From the NCBI RefSeq assembly GCF_002000245.1, contig NZ_MTCM01000001.1, positions 1,674,001 to 1,738,000 of the forward strand: a DNA stretch of 64,000 nucleotides, in the 5' to 3' direction. The position numbers were made by a program, and so were the translations under genes. The notes under the pieces are model-generated. The model was not told the origin of the DNA and made no database searches. It was given only the letters and a program-made list of their open reading frames with translations. Source of the DNA: Sphingobacterium sp. CZ-UAM (GTDB lineage Bacteria; Bacteroidota; Bacteroidia; Sphingobacteriales; Sphingobacteriaceae). Within the stretch, counting starts at the first letter, position 1; each line of letters starts with the position of its first letter. This document shows, in pieces, positions 9,037 to 18,593 of this stretch.

Positions 9037-10122
9037 TTAGCTTAGACGGTTAACCGGATTATCCAACCTAGCTTGCAGATCATGCTGTACCATTTCGCTG
9101 ACCAGCATGGCCAGATCGTATGTTGGTTGCCAGCCAAGCTCCTTTTTCGCCTTCGTTGGGTCGCCCACAAGCAGATCAACCTCCGTTGGACGGTAATATT
9201 GTGGGTCCACCCGGACAACAACATCTCCAGGGCTTAACATGTTATCTACATTATTCACCGCTTTCACGCGACCTATTTCATGGGCATCTTCCCCTTCAAA
9301 ATCCAGCTCCACCCCCACTTCGGCAAAAGCCAAGCGTACAAATTCCCGCACTGAAGTCGTGGTTCCTGTCGCGATGACATAGTCATCGGGCTGATCCTGC
9401 TGCAACATCAGCCACATAGCTTCTACATAGTCCTTGGCATGCCCCCAATCCCTTTGCGCATTCAGGTTGCCCAGGTAAAGACAGTTCTGTTTACCTAGGC
9501 TGATTGCCGCTACTGCCATCGTAATCTTCCGCGTCACGAATGTTTCTCCACGACGTGGTGATTCATGATTAAATAAAATCCCATTACAAGCGTATAGTCC
9601 ATAGGCTTCACGGTAATTTTTAGTAATCCAGTAGCCGTATATTTTAGCTACCCCATAAGGCGAACGCGGGTAAAATGGCGTTGTTTCCTTTTGGGGAACC
9701 TCCTGTACTAAACCATAAAGTTCAGAGGTCGACGCCTGGTAAATACGTGTTTTATGTTTTAGACACAAAATCCGTATAGCTTCCAATATCCGCAAAGTAC
9801 CAATGCCATCCACGTTGGCGACATATTCTGGTGAATCAAAGGAAACTTTTACATGCGACATGGCCCCCAGATTATAGATTTCATCCGGACAGGTTTCCTG
9901 AATAATGCGGATCATATTTGTGGAATCTGAGAGATCCCCATAATGTAATCTAAAGTTACTGTGACCTTCATGAGGATCAGCGTAAAGGTGATCAATCCGC
10001 TGTGTATTGAAGGAAGAAGAACGACGTTTGATACCATGCACCATATATCCTTTTTCAAGCAGCAACTCTGCGAGATAGGAACCATCCTGTCCCGTTATTC
10101 CTGTTATCAATGCTGTTTTCAT
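9037..10122 (-). CDS. gmd: GDP-mannose 4,6-dehydratase
   Basis: A 361-residue extended short-chain dehydrogenase that converts GDP-D-mannose to GDP-4-keto-6-deoxy-D-mannose. The NAD(P)-binding [20 protein letters not shown] lies at the N terminus; [15 protein letters not shown], the active-site STSELYG and [10 protein letters not shown] (Tyr-x3-Lys), and [16 protein letters not shown] are all diagnostic for Gmd. I use the ATG at 10122; the longer reading from 10170 adds 16 non-conserved residues. The product normally goes to a reductase making GDP-fucose, GDP-rhamnose or perosamine. No obvious fcl or rmd gene is in this window, so the partner must be elsewhere or be a divergent reductase. Confidence 0.96.
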   Translation of the reverse strand: MKTALITGITGQDGSYLAELLLEKGYMVHGIKRRSSSFNTQRIDHLYADPHEGHSNFRLHYGDLSDSTNMIRIIQETCPDEIYNLGAMSHVKVSFDSPEYVANVDGIGTLRILEAIRILCLKHKTRIYQASTSELYGLVQEVPQKETTPFYPRSPYGVAKIYGYWITKNYREAYGLYACNGILFNHESPRRGETFVTRKITMAVAAISLGKQNCLYLGNLNAQRDWGHAKDYVEAMWLMLQQDQPDDYVIATGTTTSVREFVRLAFAEVGVELDFEGEDAHEIGRVKAVNNVDNMLSPGDVVVRVDPQYYRPTEVDLLVGDPTKAKKELGWQPTYDLAMLVSEMVQHDLQARLDNPVNRLS

Positions 10123-10192
10123 ATTATTTCTTTGATGAATTTCTAAAAATTGTCCCCCGACCAGGTTCACCTATATTTCACTTCCTTTTCCC

Positions 10193-11074
10193 CTATCGCC
10201 TGATTAAATTGTAGATTTTATAATAGAGTTTCGGGAATAAAATACGGGCATACCCCGCAAACAATACCGGCAGATAGCGATGGGGAAAACAACGGCGCTG
10301 AAACAAAAGTGTATTATGTAAATTGAAACCCAAGGGCGAGTGCAAATACTTCAACCGATCTCGTAGCGCGAGCTTTCCAATAGTGATTTCTTCACCCACA
10401 TAATGATCATTTTCACATTGTCCGACAAATTCGCGCAGTACAAAGACCGGAAAACCATGTTTATGGGCTCTATAAGAGTAATCATGGTCACCACCACTAT
10501 GGATATAACTGTCACAGAAAACGCCCTCGGCCATGACAACGTCATGGGATACACAAGTTACATTGCCATGGGCGGCTTCGCAGTTTTGGAAAGTGCCATC
10601 GGGATAGATAAACTCATCTTTCAGTGTCCACTTGTTTAAATAGTTAAATCCGCCATAACTGAGTCCATTTCCATCCGTATCCAGCGTTGATCCGACATAG
10701 ATTCCGCCTTTACCAAATTGACTTTTTGCGTATTCATCAGCAGCTTTGATTTCCCGCCATAAGTTTGGGAAGACGACAGTATCGTTGTTTAGCCATAGGT
10801 ATAAATCATACCCTCCCTTTGCAATTGCTGCCCGCCAGGAATTGTTCATTCCGCCATTCCAAAATAACTGCCCATTTCCGGACAAAATTTCAATATTTGC
10901 CTGTGGAAATTCAGCCTTGATTCGTGTTGCCGTACCATCTGTACTCCCATCATCGGTAATAAATAAGGTGAATGTCATATCTAGTTCCGCTATCGGCGCC
11001 CCAAACAGACTTGTTAAACATAAAATTGTTTTTTCTATCCGATTAAAAACCGTTATCAATACCGCTACTTGCAT
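10193..11074 (-). CDS. Glycosyltransferase family 2 (rhamnosyltransferase-like)
   Basis: A 293-residue GT-A enzyme with MQVAVLITVFNRIEKTILCL at the N terminus, FITDDGSTDGT, then NGGMNNSWRAAIAKGGYDLYLWLNNDTVVF, in which NND serves as the DxD-equivalent. A late HSGGDHDYSYRAHKHGFPVFV block carries the GGxDxDYxxR pattern of the catalytic-base region in dTDP-Rha and Gal transferases. It begins 7 bp after the GT8 gene and ends 70 bp before gmd. A link to the deoxyhexose made through Gmd is possible but is inference. Confidence 0.9.
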   Translation of the reverse strand: MQVAVLITVFNRIEKTILCLTSLFGAPIAELDMTFTLFITDDGSTDGTATRIKAEFPQANIEILSGNGQLFWNGGMNNSWRAAIAKGGYDLYLWLNNDTVVFPNLWREIKAADEYAKSQFGKGGIYVGSTLDTDGNGLSYGGFNYLNKWTLKDEFIYPDGTFQNCEAAHGNVTCVSHDVVMAEGVFCDSYIHSGGDHDYSYRAHKHGFPVFVLREFVGQCENDHYVGEEITIGKLALRDRLKYLHSPLGFNLHNTLLFQRRCFPHRYLPVLFAGYARILFPKLYYKIYNLIRR

Positions 11075-11081
11075 GTCTGTA

Positions 11082-12026
11082 TTATTTTATTTTGCCCTTT
11101 GTAAAATATCGGCTTAGAATTTTTACCCGGCGCCAAAGGCTAAGTCGATCATAATCATCTAATTTGTTACAGAAAAAGTCGAAATGAAATTGGGGGTTGT
11201 AATAAATTGATTTACGGTAGCACTCCCACCATATGTCCATATTCGGGCAAACTGTTTCCCAGGGTTTGACACCATTGTAATGAACAATTCCATGTAAAAG
11301 CACATCTTGAAGTTCCTGTTGCGTATAGAGTGGCTGTTCTATCTTTTTCGAGGCCAGTTCAAAAATCTCCAAAGAACCACAAAATACCGGTGGTAATCGT
11401 TTAATCTTCCCCTTACAGACGATATTGATGATATCCATATCCTGATAGATATATTGAGACTGATTGACTTCCCTTTCAAAGAGCGGTACAATATGATCTT
11501 CGCGTAGCAGCGCTAAATTCAAAATCAGATCTCCGGATAGAATATAATTTTTCCAATCTAAACCGAGGTTATTGATGTACTGCTTTCCTTCCTTTCCCAT
11601 TGCGCCAGCAAAGTTCACCCCAGCCACATAGCAACTGCTCATATCCGTTGAAAAGAATATATCGGATAGATCATCCCGAAAGATAATATCAATATCATGG
11701 TACATGACGACATCATATTCCTTGATCAACTTCGGAATGAGCAAGCGATAATAGGCGGCGATGGTGATATTTCGTATTTCAAACGCGTCACAAAAAATAG
11801 TGCCTACATCTTTATAGGTTATCCTAAAGTTTGTATATCGCAGATGTAATTGCTCTAAGAATCCGGATTGAGGATACCTACAGTCTGTTGCATGTAAAAT
11901 AAATATATCGTAAAAAGTCTGTGCCCTTGCATGCTGTAGCAAGGAGCTGATACACACCCCAGCTGGCATCAACAGATTGTCGTCAAAGCAGAATACGACA
12001 GGCACCTTCGTCATCAATTCTTCCAT
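11082..12026 (-). CDS. Glycosyltransferase family 8
   Basis: A 314-residue retaining GT-A transferase of the LgtC/glycogenin type. The start PVVFCFDDNLLMPAGVCISSLL, the DxD motif in YHDIDIIFRDDLSDIF, AGVNFAGAMG, ILSGDLILNLALLR and the C-terminal HYNGVKPW (His-Tyr-x-Gly-x-Lys-Pro-Trp) are all hallmarks. Met5 (12014) is an alternative start. It is the first gene behind the internal ECF-type promoter at 12126-12150, so the distal half of the exopolysaccharide operon can probably be transcribed separately from the proximal half. Confidence 0.93.
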   Translation of the reverse strand: MEELMTKVPVVFCFDDNLLMPAGVCISSLLQHARAQTFYDIFILHATDCRYPQSGFLEQLHLRYTNFRITYKDVGTIFCDAFEIRNITIAAYYRLLIPKLIKEYDVVMYHDIDIIFRDDLSDIFFSTDMSSCYVAGVNFAGAMGKEGKQYINNLGLDWKNYILSGDLILNLALLREDHIVPLFEREVNQSQYIYQDMDIINIVCKGKIKRLPPVFCGSLEIFELASKKIEQPLYTQQELQDVLLHGIVHYNGVKPWETVCPNMDIWWECYRKSIYYNPQFHFDFFCNKLDDYDRLSLWRRVKILSRYFTKGKIK

Positions 12027-12125
12027 TTATTTAGTGTAGTCATGGGAAAAACACCCTGATTTACTCGTTTCATCCTATTTTATTTTCCAGATATAGCACC
12101 CTAGTGTCATACCAGATATAAGGAA

Positions 12126-12150
12126 GACGGTCAACACAATAGATTGTCCC
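12126..12150 (-). promoter_or_regulatory. ECF-type promoter, copy b (internal to exopolysaccharide locus)
   Basis: Exact match on the minus strand: GGGACAA (12150-12144), 13-base spacer, CCGTC (12130-12126), followed by TTCC. It lies in the 144-bp gap between the GT2 gene ending at 12171 and the GT8 start at 12026, and no terminator hairpin was found in that gap, so it probably adds to read-through from upstream. Confidence 0.78.
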
Positions 12151-12170
12151 TAAAAATTTAAAGTTGATTT

Positions 12171-13166
12171 TCATTTTTCACCAGCAATAGACGCCTTTAC
12201 CTTCTTCAGCCAGATCCAGCATCTGGGTACCAACCAATAATCACGTAATACGCAGCTTGCGATGAATTTATAATGCCAGGGTAAGGGGGCTATACCGATA
12301 CAATCATTCGCTTCAGGAAAAATCTCACGCCATTGCTGTAGCACGGCAATTTGATCCGCATTGATCAACAGATTACGCTTAGCCTCCAATTTAAGAACAG
12401 CCAGTTCCCTGTCAAGCCCAGCAATATTCTTTTCCGACAAAAATTGCTGGATAAATTGTACATTCAACACACGATCCTCACTTACTGTCTTACTTTTTTG
12501 ATAGCCCGAGCCGCTAATCGAATCTGTCCGTGTTTTGACATAATAATAAAGTGGTAAGGAAAGGTATTCAATACGGTCCGCATAATAATACAATTGAACT
12601 ACCGTACGTAAGTCCTCCAGCATGGGCAATCCATCCGGAAACCGGATGTTATACGCACTAAACAAATCACTTTTTATCAACTTATTGCAAACACTTCCTT
12701 GCGATTTACCTTCAAAAAATTCTTTCAAATATTCGCTGTATGTAGCCTTTTTGGTCTGAGAAAAGCGTATATAATGATCACCATATACATTATAGATATC
12801 GCAAAAGACAATAGCAGCCTGTGTTTTAACCGCTATTTCCATCAATTTTTCTATCATATCGGGTGCAATCCAGTCATCACTGTCGCAATGCAGTATATAA
12901 TCTCCCTTGGCAATATTCAGCCCCGAGTTTCGTGCCGTAGGAAGTCCTCTGTTTTCAGCATGCTTGACCGTTGAAACCGCCTCTATGCGGTGCGGATAGC
13001 ACTGTAAAACGCCAAACAACAGTCCCATGCTATTGTCCGTACTGCTGTCGTCAACAAAAATATACTGTATATTGGGGTAGGTCTGGGCAAATAGCGAATG
13101 TGCACATTTTTCAATGTAGGGAGCTACATTATAGACCGGGACGATAATTGAAACCAAAGCAGACAT
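12171..13166 (-). CDS. Glycosyltransferase family 2 (GT-A)
   Basis: A 331-residue GT2 enzyme with LVSIIVPVYNVAPYIEKCAHSL, QYIFVDDSSTDNS, RGLPTARNSGLNIAKGDYI... and the metal site HCDSDDWI. The layout matches the GT2 gene at 8020-9027. I use the ATG at 13166; a GTG at 13172 is also in frame, and both give an overlap or abutment with the wecB stop (13169-13171), indicating translational coupling. It is the last gene before the internal promoter at 12126-12150. Confidence 0.92.
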   Translation of the reverse strand: MSALVSIIVPVYNVAPYIEKCAHSLFAQTYPNIQYIFVDDSSTDNSMGLLFGVLQCYPHRIEAVSTVKHAENRGLPTARNSGLNIAKGDYILHCDSDDWIAPDMIEKLMEIAVKTQAAIVFCDIYNVYGDHYIRFSQTKKATYSEYLKEFFEGKSQGSVCNKLIKSDLFSAYNIRFPDGLPMLEDLRTVVQLYYYADRIEYLSLPLYYYVKTRTDSISGSGYQKSKTVSEDRVLNVQFIQQFLSEKNIAGLDRELAVLKLEAKRNLLINADQIAVLQQWREIFPEANDCIGIAPLPWHYKFIASCVLRDYWLVPRCWIWLKKVKASIAGEK

Positions 13167-13168
13167 AA

Positions 13169-14293
13169 TCACTTGTTTTCCATAAAAGTTAAGATCCGAT
13201 CTGCGGCCTTGCCATCGCCGTAGGGATTATGTGCAGTAGACATACGTGCGTACTGACAATCATTGTCCAATAAGGCGTTACAGGCACGTATGATTTTTTC
13301 TTTATCAGTTCCTACCAGGACAACCGTACCTGCTGCGACAGCTTCTGGCCGTTCAGTGGTATCCCGCATCACCAGTACGGGTTTGCCCAGACTAGGAGCT
13401 TCTTCCTGCACACCGCCCGAGTCCGTTAAGATCAAATAAGACCGGTTCATTAGCCAAACGAAAGCCGGATATGGCAGTGGCTCGATCAACAGAACATTCG
13501 CTATATTGTCTAAGGTAGCAAACACCTTATCCCGGATTTTGGGATTCAGATGTACGGGAAAAACAATGAGTAGATCAGGCCTGTCCCGTGCAATCATCGT
13601 GAGAGATTCACAAATATTGATTATACCCACACCATGATTTTCCCGTCGATGGCCCGTGACCAGGATTACCCGCTTATGCTCGGGTATCTTATTTTTTAAA
13701 TAGGCTATTTCTTTTGTGGATAGATCTTCAAGCAAGCTGATACTTTCCAGCAATGCATCAACCACTGTATTTCCCGTAACCAAAATTTGATCGGGAGCAA
13801 CATTTTCCTGCAATAAATTATGCTTGGCCCGTGCTGTGGGTGCAAAATGAAAATCCGCTATCCGTCCGACCAATTGCCGGTTAAGTTCTTCGGGAAAAGG
13901 ACTTAACTTATTGCGGGTTCGTAGTCCGGCTTCGATATGACAGACCTTTGCTCCACTGTAAAAAGCAGCAAGTGCTCCGGCCATGGCCGTTGTGGTATCG
14001 CCATGTACAAAAACAAAATCAGGTTGGAAATCCTCTAATGGATACTTTAAATTTTCAATAATTGCTGCAGTTAGTGTATACAGATTCTGTCCTGGGCGCA
14101 TCAGATCCAAATCATAGTCCACCTGTATCTCAAAAAAATCAAGCACTTGATCCAGCATTTCACGGTGTTGTGCAGTCACAGCAACTTTCGTCTCGAAATG
14201 ACTTTTATACCTACCGAACTTCTTGACCAACGGAGCCATTTTAATGGCTTCCGGACGTGTGCCAAATAAAAATAAACACTTTTTTTTTCTCAT
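13169..14293 (-). CDS. wecB: UDP-N-acetylglucosamine 2-epimerase (non-hydrolysing)
   Basis: A 374-residue GT-B-fold epimerase interconverting UDP-GlcNAc and UDP-ManNAc. Diagnostic blocks are FGTRPEAIKMAPLVKKF at the N terminus, VHGDTTTAMAGALAAFY, CHIEAGLRTRNKLSPFPEE, VTGHRRENHG and TDSGGVQEEAPSLGKPVLV followed by RDTTERPEA. The length is normal for the family. The stop overlaps the next gene and the start overlaps the GT32 stop by 4 bp. A UDP-ManNAc dehydrogenase (WecC) is not in the window, so ManNAc itself may be the sugar used. Confidence 0.96.
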   Translation of the reverse strand: MRKKKCLFLFGTRPEAIKMAPLVKKFGRYKSHFETKVAVTAQHREMLDQVLDFFEIQVDYDLDLMRPGQNLYTLTAAIIENLKYPLEDFQPDFVFVHGDTTTAMAGALAAFYSGAKVCHIEAGLRTRNKLSPFPEELNRQLVGRIADFHFAPTARAKHNLLQENVAPDQILVTGNTVVDALLESISLLEDLSTKEIAYLKNKIPEHKRVILVTGHRRENHGVGIINICESLTMIARDRPDLLIVFPVHLNPKIRDKVFATLDNIANVLLIEPLPYPAFVWLMNRSYLILTDSGGVQEEAPSLGKPVLVMRDTTERPEAVAAGTVVLVGTDKEKIIRACNALLDNDCQYARMSTAHNPYGDGKAADRILTFMENK

Positions 14294-15021
14294 GGTTTCA
14301 AATGTTGATAGTATGCAAACAGGACCTTCGTCCTCCTCTTTCCTAGAAAGAACCGAATGGTTTTATATCGCCAATTCAATACCGGCTTTGCTTGCCATGA
14401 ACCAGCAAAATGGTGGATACAGTAGGTATTATTTGTGATATTTACGGCCAGGGTCTGCCAGCTTTTGGGGCAGAAAAAATCACTGGGATATAAGGTACAA
14501 TAGTCTACGAGCTCTTGCAGCGTGTTATCCAACATCAATCCTTTATAGTCACGCATAAACTCGGTTATCGTTTGCGTATTCGTGGTTAGGTCGAGGCTTC
14601 CATCCGATTGGTAAAAACTTCTATTTTCATACAAAGCCAATAGATCAGACACCCAACGGCCCTCTTTTTCACTGGCCATTAAGCCTGTGGGCACAAAAAA
14701 ATTATCTTCAAAACCGGAAAATGCCCGATGTTGAAGTAAAAAGCCATCTAGCGGCTTCAATATTTCCACATCAGTGTCCATATATATTCCGCCCATTTCG
14801 CGCAATGCATGCAAACGGCATACATCCGTGACAAATGCAAATTTTCTTTCCTGATATGCTGCCTTCGCATAAGGATATTGACTGAGATCAAAATTATCCT
14901 CATTCCAGCACACAATTTGGTATTCAGGAAGATATGTCTTCCATGAGCGGATACATTTTTCTGCCAATGCTGGAAGTGGACCTCGTCCAAACCAACAGTA
15001 ATGAATAATTTTTGGTATCAT
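14290..15021 (-). CDS. Glycosyltransferase family 32 / capsular polysaccharide synthesis protein
   Basis: A 243-residue GT-A transferase with a DxD sugar-binding region. It opens MIPKIIHYCWFGRGPLP, followed by CIRSWKTYLPEYQIVCWNED and the GGIYMDTDVEILKPLD motif (DxD), as in GT32 enzymes that add mannose or galactose. The ATG at 15021 gives the canonical MIPKIIHYCW start and avoids overlap with the flippase stop at 15027; an in-frame ATG at 15042 would overlap it. The C-terminal HHFAGSWQAK is also typical. Confidence 0.93.
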   Translation of the reverse strand: MIPKIIHYCWFGRGPLPALAEKCIRSWKTYLPEYQIVCWNEDNFDLSQYPYAKAAYQERKFAFVTDVCRLHALREMGGIYMDTDVEILKPLDGFLLQHRAFSGFEDNFFVPTGLMASEKEGRWVSDLLALYENRSFYQSDGSLDLTTNTQTITEFMRDYKGLMLDNTLQELVDYCTLYPSDFFCPKSWQTLAVNITNNTYCIHHFAGSWQAKPVLNWRYKTIRFFLGKRRTKVLFAYYQHLKP

Positions 15022-15026
15022 AAACG

Positions 15027-16544
15027 TTATTCCCGCCTCCATTTTTTAACGAGATATAAAACTGTTTTTTTATCGAATTTTAGGATGAATGCTGTCATGA
15101 AACTCATTATTCCCACGATGAGACAATTCAGGAAAAATGTAAACCAGGAATTAACCGCTATCAAGGTTGACTTTTTCCAGACAAGAGCCACTGCAAGAAC
15201 AACGATAAATACCAACATACCTTTGACTATCTTTAACATGAAATAGCCGAATTTCTCCTTCAGGCAATAAGAAGCATATAAGGGTGTAAAAGTCAGATGA
15301 CTGAATAGCCCCGTCACTAATCCTGCAAGCGGAATCGCATAAATTCCTAAACTGCTATACCGGCAAAGTACCAACACCAATATCAGGTTACTGATCGAAA
15401 TAAAAATGCCCCAAAACGAAGCCATCTTTAATTTGTTGGTAATAATGAATACATGATAGATAGACTCTATACTCGCATGCACAACAATGGGAATCAATGT
15501 GAGTACCGAAATGATATATAAGGTATGACTATCTTCGGCCGGTAACCATAACTTAAAAAAATCCTCCCCATAAGCGAAGAATATGGACAGCGGAATCAGC
15601 ACAACAAAGAAAATCACCTGAAAAGAAAAATCCAGGTTGTCACGCAACTTATCCATTTCCTGATTAGCATAAGCCTTGAGCATCTCCGGGAGGAATATGG
15701 GGACGACAATGCTCAACAGCAACTGCGCCGAATTGGGAATGATCTTGGTTAAAGACAATATCCCCATTCCCTCTGCATTAAAAAACTTATTGGCGATCAG
15801 CAGGTCGAGTTGTGAATTGATAACCCCAGATAGTGCCATAACTGAATTCCACATCCCAGCGCTCATTAACAGGGCCAATGCCTTCCAAGAAAAAAGAGTG
15901 CGGTTAATCTCCAGCCAGGGCAAAAGTCTCTTGGTATCCCTATAACTTGCACAAAAAAAATAAATGGAAGTCACAAGGGTTATTAAGCCAAGGAAATAGA
16001 TGTGAGGTTTAAAAAAATAGAATAACGTAACGGTCAGTATCAATCTCGCCAAATTGACAACAATATTATTGAAAGCCAATCTATCGAAACGATTGAGTGC
16101 AAAAGCCGCAACCGAGAATACCGCAGAAGCCAGGCTGATAACCAAACTGGTAAAAATAAAAGCAAATAATAACCTTACATCCGCTAATAAGGGGATTGGA
16201 ATATGAAGGATCCGGTCAATAAATACACAAAATAATAGGCTTACGATCAGAAAAAACAAGACGAAGATCAGATTCCCGTAGAGTACCGAGTTAAAATAAA
16301 CATTGACATCTTTAAGTTCTTGCTTTTCCAGGCTAATGGTGATATAGCGTCCTGACATCGAATTTAGAGCCGTTGTCAATATACCTGCATACACAACAAA
16401 ATTGTTGGCCAATGGAAAAAAACCATAGGCTTCTTTACCCAATGTCCCAACGATATAAGGTGTCAGAAAAAAGGAAATTCCGAGTCCCGAAATAGCGCTT
16501 AAAAAGTTTGAGCTTAAATTGATCAGAAATCTTCGTTTATCCAT
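15027..16544 (-). CDS. Oligosaccharide flippase (Wzx-like, MOP superfamily)
   Basis: A 505-residue integral membrane protein with about 12-14 predicted hydrophobic helices, beginning RRFLINLSSNFLSAISGLGISFFLTPYIVG, the usual opening of polysaccharide-synthesis flippases. It should move undecaprenyl-linked repeat units across the inner membrane for polymerisation by the Wzy-like protein at 6742-8019. It is the only flippase candidate in the locus. Its ATG overlaps the stop of the upstream epimerase by one base (TAATG). Confidence 0.92.
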   Translation of the reverse strand: MDKRRFLINLSSNFLSAISGLGISFFLTPYIVGTLGKEAYGFFPLANNFVVYAGILTTALNSMSGRYITISLEKQELKDVNVYFNSVLYGNLIFVLFFLIVSLLFCVFIDRILHIPIPLLADVRLLFAFIFTSLVISLASAVFSVAAFALNRFDRLAFNNIVVNLARLILTVTLFYFFKPHIYFLGLITLVTSIYFFCASYRDTKRLLPWLEINRTLFSWKALALLMSAGMWNSVMALSGVINSQLDLLIANKFFNAEGMGILSLTKIIPNSAQLLLSIVVPIFLPEMLKAYANQEMDKLRDNLDFSFQVIFFVVLIPLSIFFAYGEDFFKLWLPAEDSHTLYIISVLTLIPIVVHASIESIYHVFIITNKLKMASFWGIFISISNLILVLVLCRYSSLGIYAIPLAGLVTGLFSHLTFTPLYASYCLKEKFGYFMLKIVKGMLVFIVVLAVALVWKKSTLIAVNSWFTFFLNCLIVGIMSFMTAFILKFDKKTVLYLVKKWRRE

Positions 16545-17509
16545 TAGCCATGATTTAAAAACTCCTTTTCAAGCATTCGACGCAGCCCTTCTTCCAGCGA
16601 AAATGGCGGGACAAAGGATGATTGCATCATCTTCGATGAGTCGTATATGGTTACCGCACAAAATTTCTTAACGCGCACCGAACTTATACTCAGCTTCTTT
16701 CGACTCAAAAAAGCCAGCACATCAAATCCATAGCCACCCAGCATACCTAGCCAGTAGGGAATATGAACAGTCGGGATATGTTTATTCAATGTCTTTCCTG
16801 TCAATGCGACCAGATCATTTGTATTAAAATCAGGTTTATCAACATAGTTATAGACCTGATAACCTTCCGATTGTTCCCTTATCAAAAAAGCCAAAAAAGC
16901 AACCACATTTCCGATATAGGCCATGGATTTCTTGTTCGTTCCCTTGCCTATCATCATAAATTTACCACTGGCGATCTGATGGAATAGGTTATAGACATTT
17001 CCCCGATTGCCTTCACCAAAGATGACCGATGGCCGTACAATATTTATATTCCAGTCCGCATGTTTAGTATACCAGTCCTGCAGCAGCAATTCCGCTTTCC
17101 ATTTGCTGATACCATAATGATTGAAAGGGTCGACCGCCGAATTTTCGTTCGGATTATCCTTATCCAGACCATAGATCGCAACAGAACTGACAAATAGCAG
17201 CCGTTTTATTCCATTCAATTCCATTGCCGCCAAGGTATTTTCCATTCCTTTAACATTGATATCATAGTAAAGTGATACGGGTGATACGTCGTCTCGATGT
17301 TCGGCCGCCAATAGCACCACAACATCAGTACCCTTCAATTGTTGCGAAAGCAGTTCCAGCTCCATGACGTTTCCAATTTTAGTGATCGATGGAAAGTGTT
17401 CGCTCGGATTTTTGTCAATATTGAGCAACTCATATAGATTAAGTTTTTGAAAATGTTCAATCAGATGTGTCCCCACAAAACCTGAACCGCCTATTATTGT
17501 GATTTTCAT
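16544..17509 (-). CDS. NAD-dependent epimerase/dehydratase (extended SDR)
   Basis: A 321-residue extended short-chain dehydrogenase acting on a nucleotide sugar. The NAD(P) site is ITIIGGSGFVGTHLIEHF, the catalytic Ser region is LLFVSSVAIYG, and the Tyr-x3-Lys motif is HYGISKWKAE. RPSVIFGEGNRGN follows, as in UDP-sugar 4-ketoreductases found beside WecA/WbpL-type initiating transferases. A role in making the first deoxy-amino sugar or in reducing a 4-keto intermediate is plausible but inferred; no UDP-GlcNAc 4,6-dehydratase is in the window. It starts 56 bp after the GT14 gene. Confidence 0.88.
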   Translation of the reverse strand: MKITIIGGSGFVGTHLIEHFQKLNLYELLNIDKNPSEHFPSITKIGNVMELELLSQQLKGTDVVVLLAAEHRDDVSPVSLYYDINVKGMENTLAAMELNGIKRLLFVSSVAIYGLDKDNPNENSAVDPFNHYGISKWKAELLLQDWYTKHADWNINIVRPSVIFGEGNRGNVYNLFHQIASGKFMMIGKGTNKKSMAYIGNVVAFLAFLIREQSEGYQVYNYVDKPDFNTNDLVALTGKTLNKHIPTVHIPYWLGMLGGYGFDVLAFLSRKKLSISSVRVKKFCAVTIYDSSKMMQSSFVPPFSLEEGLRRMLEKEFLNHG

Positions 17510-17565
17510 GATTTGATTGTTATTCAGTTGTAGATAGTTGTTCCATTTTTGTTACAGGTTTATAT

Positions 17566-18525
17566 TTATCCGCCATTTATTTTATGCTGTTCAGTCTCGG
17601 TCCACTGGATGAACTGACGATCTAATTCATCGCATATCGCTGCATCAATTTTCGTATTGAACTTTCTCGCAAATAACTTATTGTCAGGTTGGGACAGCAA
17701 TTCCTCCAAATCCGATAGTTGAAAGGTTATGGGTAAGTCTGCGCCTTTTCTGGTCCAGTTATCGTAGGTCAAAGAAGGCATAATATGGATGTCCGGATCT
17801 TCAGCTTTCAAATGCATGACTATGGTGTGAAAGAAGAACTCATCGGGACACAATACATCTGAAAAGAAAGAATCCATAGTTTTTTTATTTTTATGGTAAA
17901 AGTTGATGATCTTTTTCAATGTATCTATATGAAAAGAAAACCATTGAGATCCCCGGTATGGAGTCATATTCAATGGAATCTCCTTTTTTTTAAAGAGCAG
18001 TTTGACTGCACTAAAATGGATTTTCCCTAATACAATCCCTTTTATAGCACTTTTCCAATGGTACCTGGAGACCAGTGTAAAATCTGCCCGTCGGCTGCTA
18101 TGATTTATCTTAAAAGCACGTATATTTTTTAAATGACGTATTCCGGAGTCGCTGATATTTTCCATGTTCAAAAAATTTACATGTGGATACCTGGCGAGAA
18201 AATCCGAGATAAAACCTGTGGATTTGATCGGATAATCTTGACCGCTCATTAAGGTTACCCGCAGTGCTGGGGAGTAGTTTGCATGGAAAACCTCAGTTAT
18301 TAAATGTAAGGTTGCCCGAATTTGAGAAAAGTCTGCCCAAATACAGTCTACCCGATGTTCAATAAAAACAACGTTTTCTTTGACGATCGTTTTGAAATCA
18401 TCCATGTTGGACTTTAAATCAACGTGTATGTAAAAAACCGTATCAGGGCCATCCAATTTCTCAATGAGGCGACAGAGTTGATCGGGATACTGATGGACAA
18501 GTACTAAAAACGCCTTTGTTATCAT
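17566..18525 (-). CDS. Core-2/I-branching-like beta-1,6-N-acetylglucosaminyltransferase (GT14)
   Basis: A 319-residue GT14 transferase. Recognisable blocks are KAFLVLVHQYPDQLCRLI at the N terminus, FYIHVDLKSN, TLMSGQDYPIKS, the RGSQWFSFH acceptor-site segment and CPDEFFFHTIV. Bacterial members occur in capsule and exopolysaccharide loci and are thought to add xylose or GlcNAc; the donor here is unknown. It is the second gene of the operon, 68 bp after the initiating transferase gene. Confidence 0.9.
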   Translation of the reverse strand: MITKAFLVLVHQYPDQLCRLIEKLDGPDTVFYIHVDLKSNMDDFKTIVKENVVFIEHRVDCIWADFSQIRATLHLITEVFHANYSPALRVTLMSGQDYPIKSTGFISDFLARYPHVNFLNMENISDSGIRHLKNIRAFKINHSSRRADFTLVSRYHWKSAIKGIVLGKIHFSAVKLLFKKKEIPLNMTPYRGSQWFSFHIDTLKKIINFYHKNKKTMDSFFSDVLCPDEFFFHTIVMHLKAEDPDIHIMPSLTYDNWTRKGADLPITFQLSDLEELLSQPDNKLFARKFNTKIDAAICDELDRQFIQWTETEQHKINGG

Positions 18526-18593
18526 GATTAAGTCTTAAAATTCTTTATTGCCTTTTTGAATCTCCATGAATAGCATGCTTAAAGACACGCTAA

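Noticed and set aside
10150..10156. TTGTCCC just upstream of gmd, like the -35 half of the promoter family
   Set aside because: No CCGTC partner lies 13-14 bases away (10132-10136 reads TTGAT), so it is not counted as a copy.
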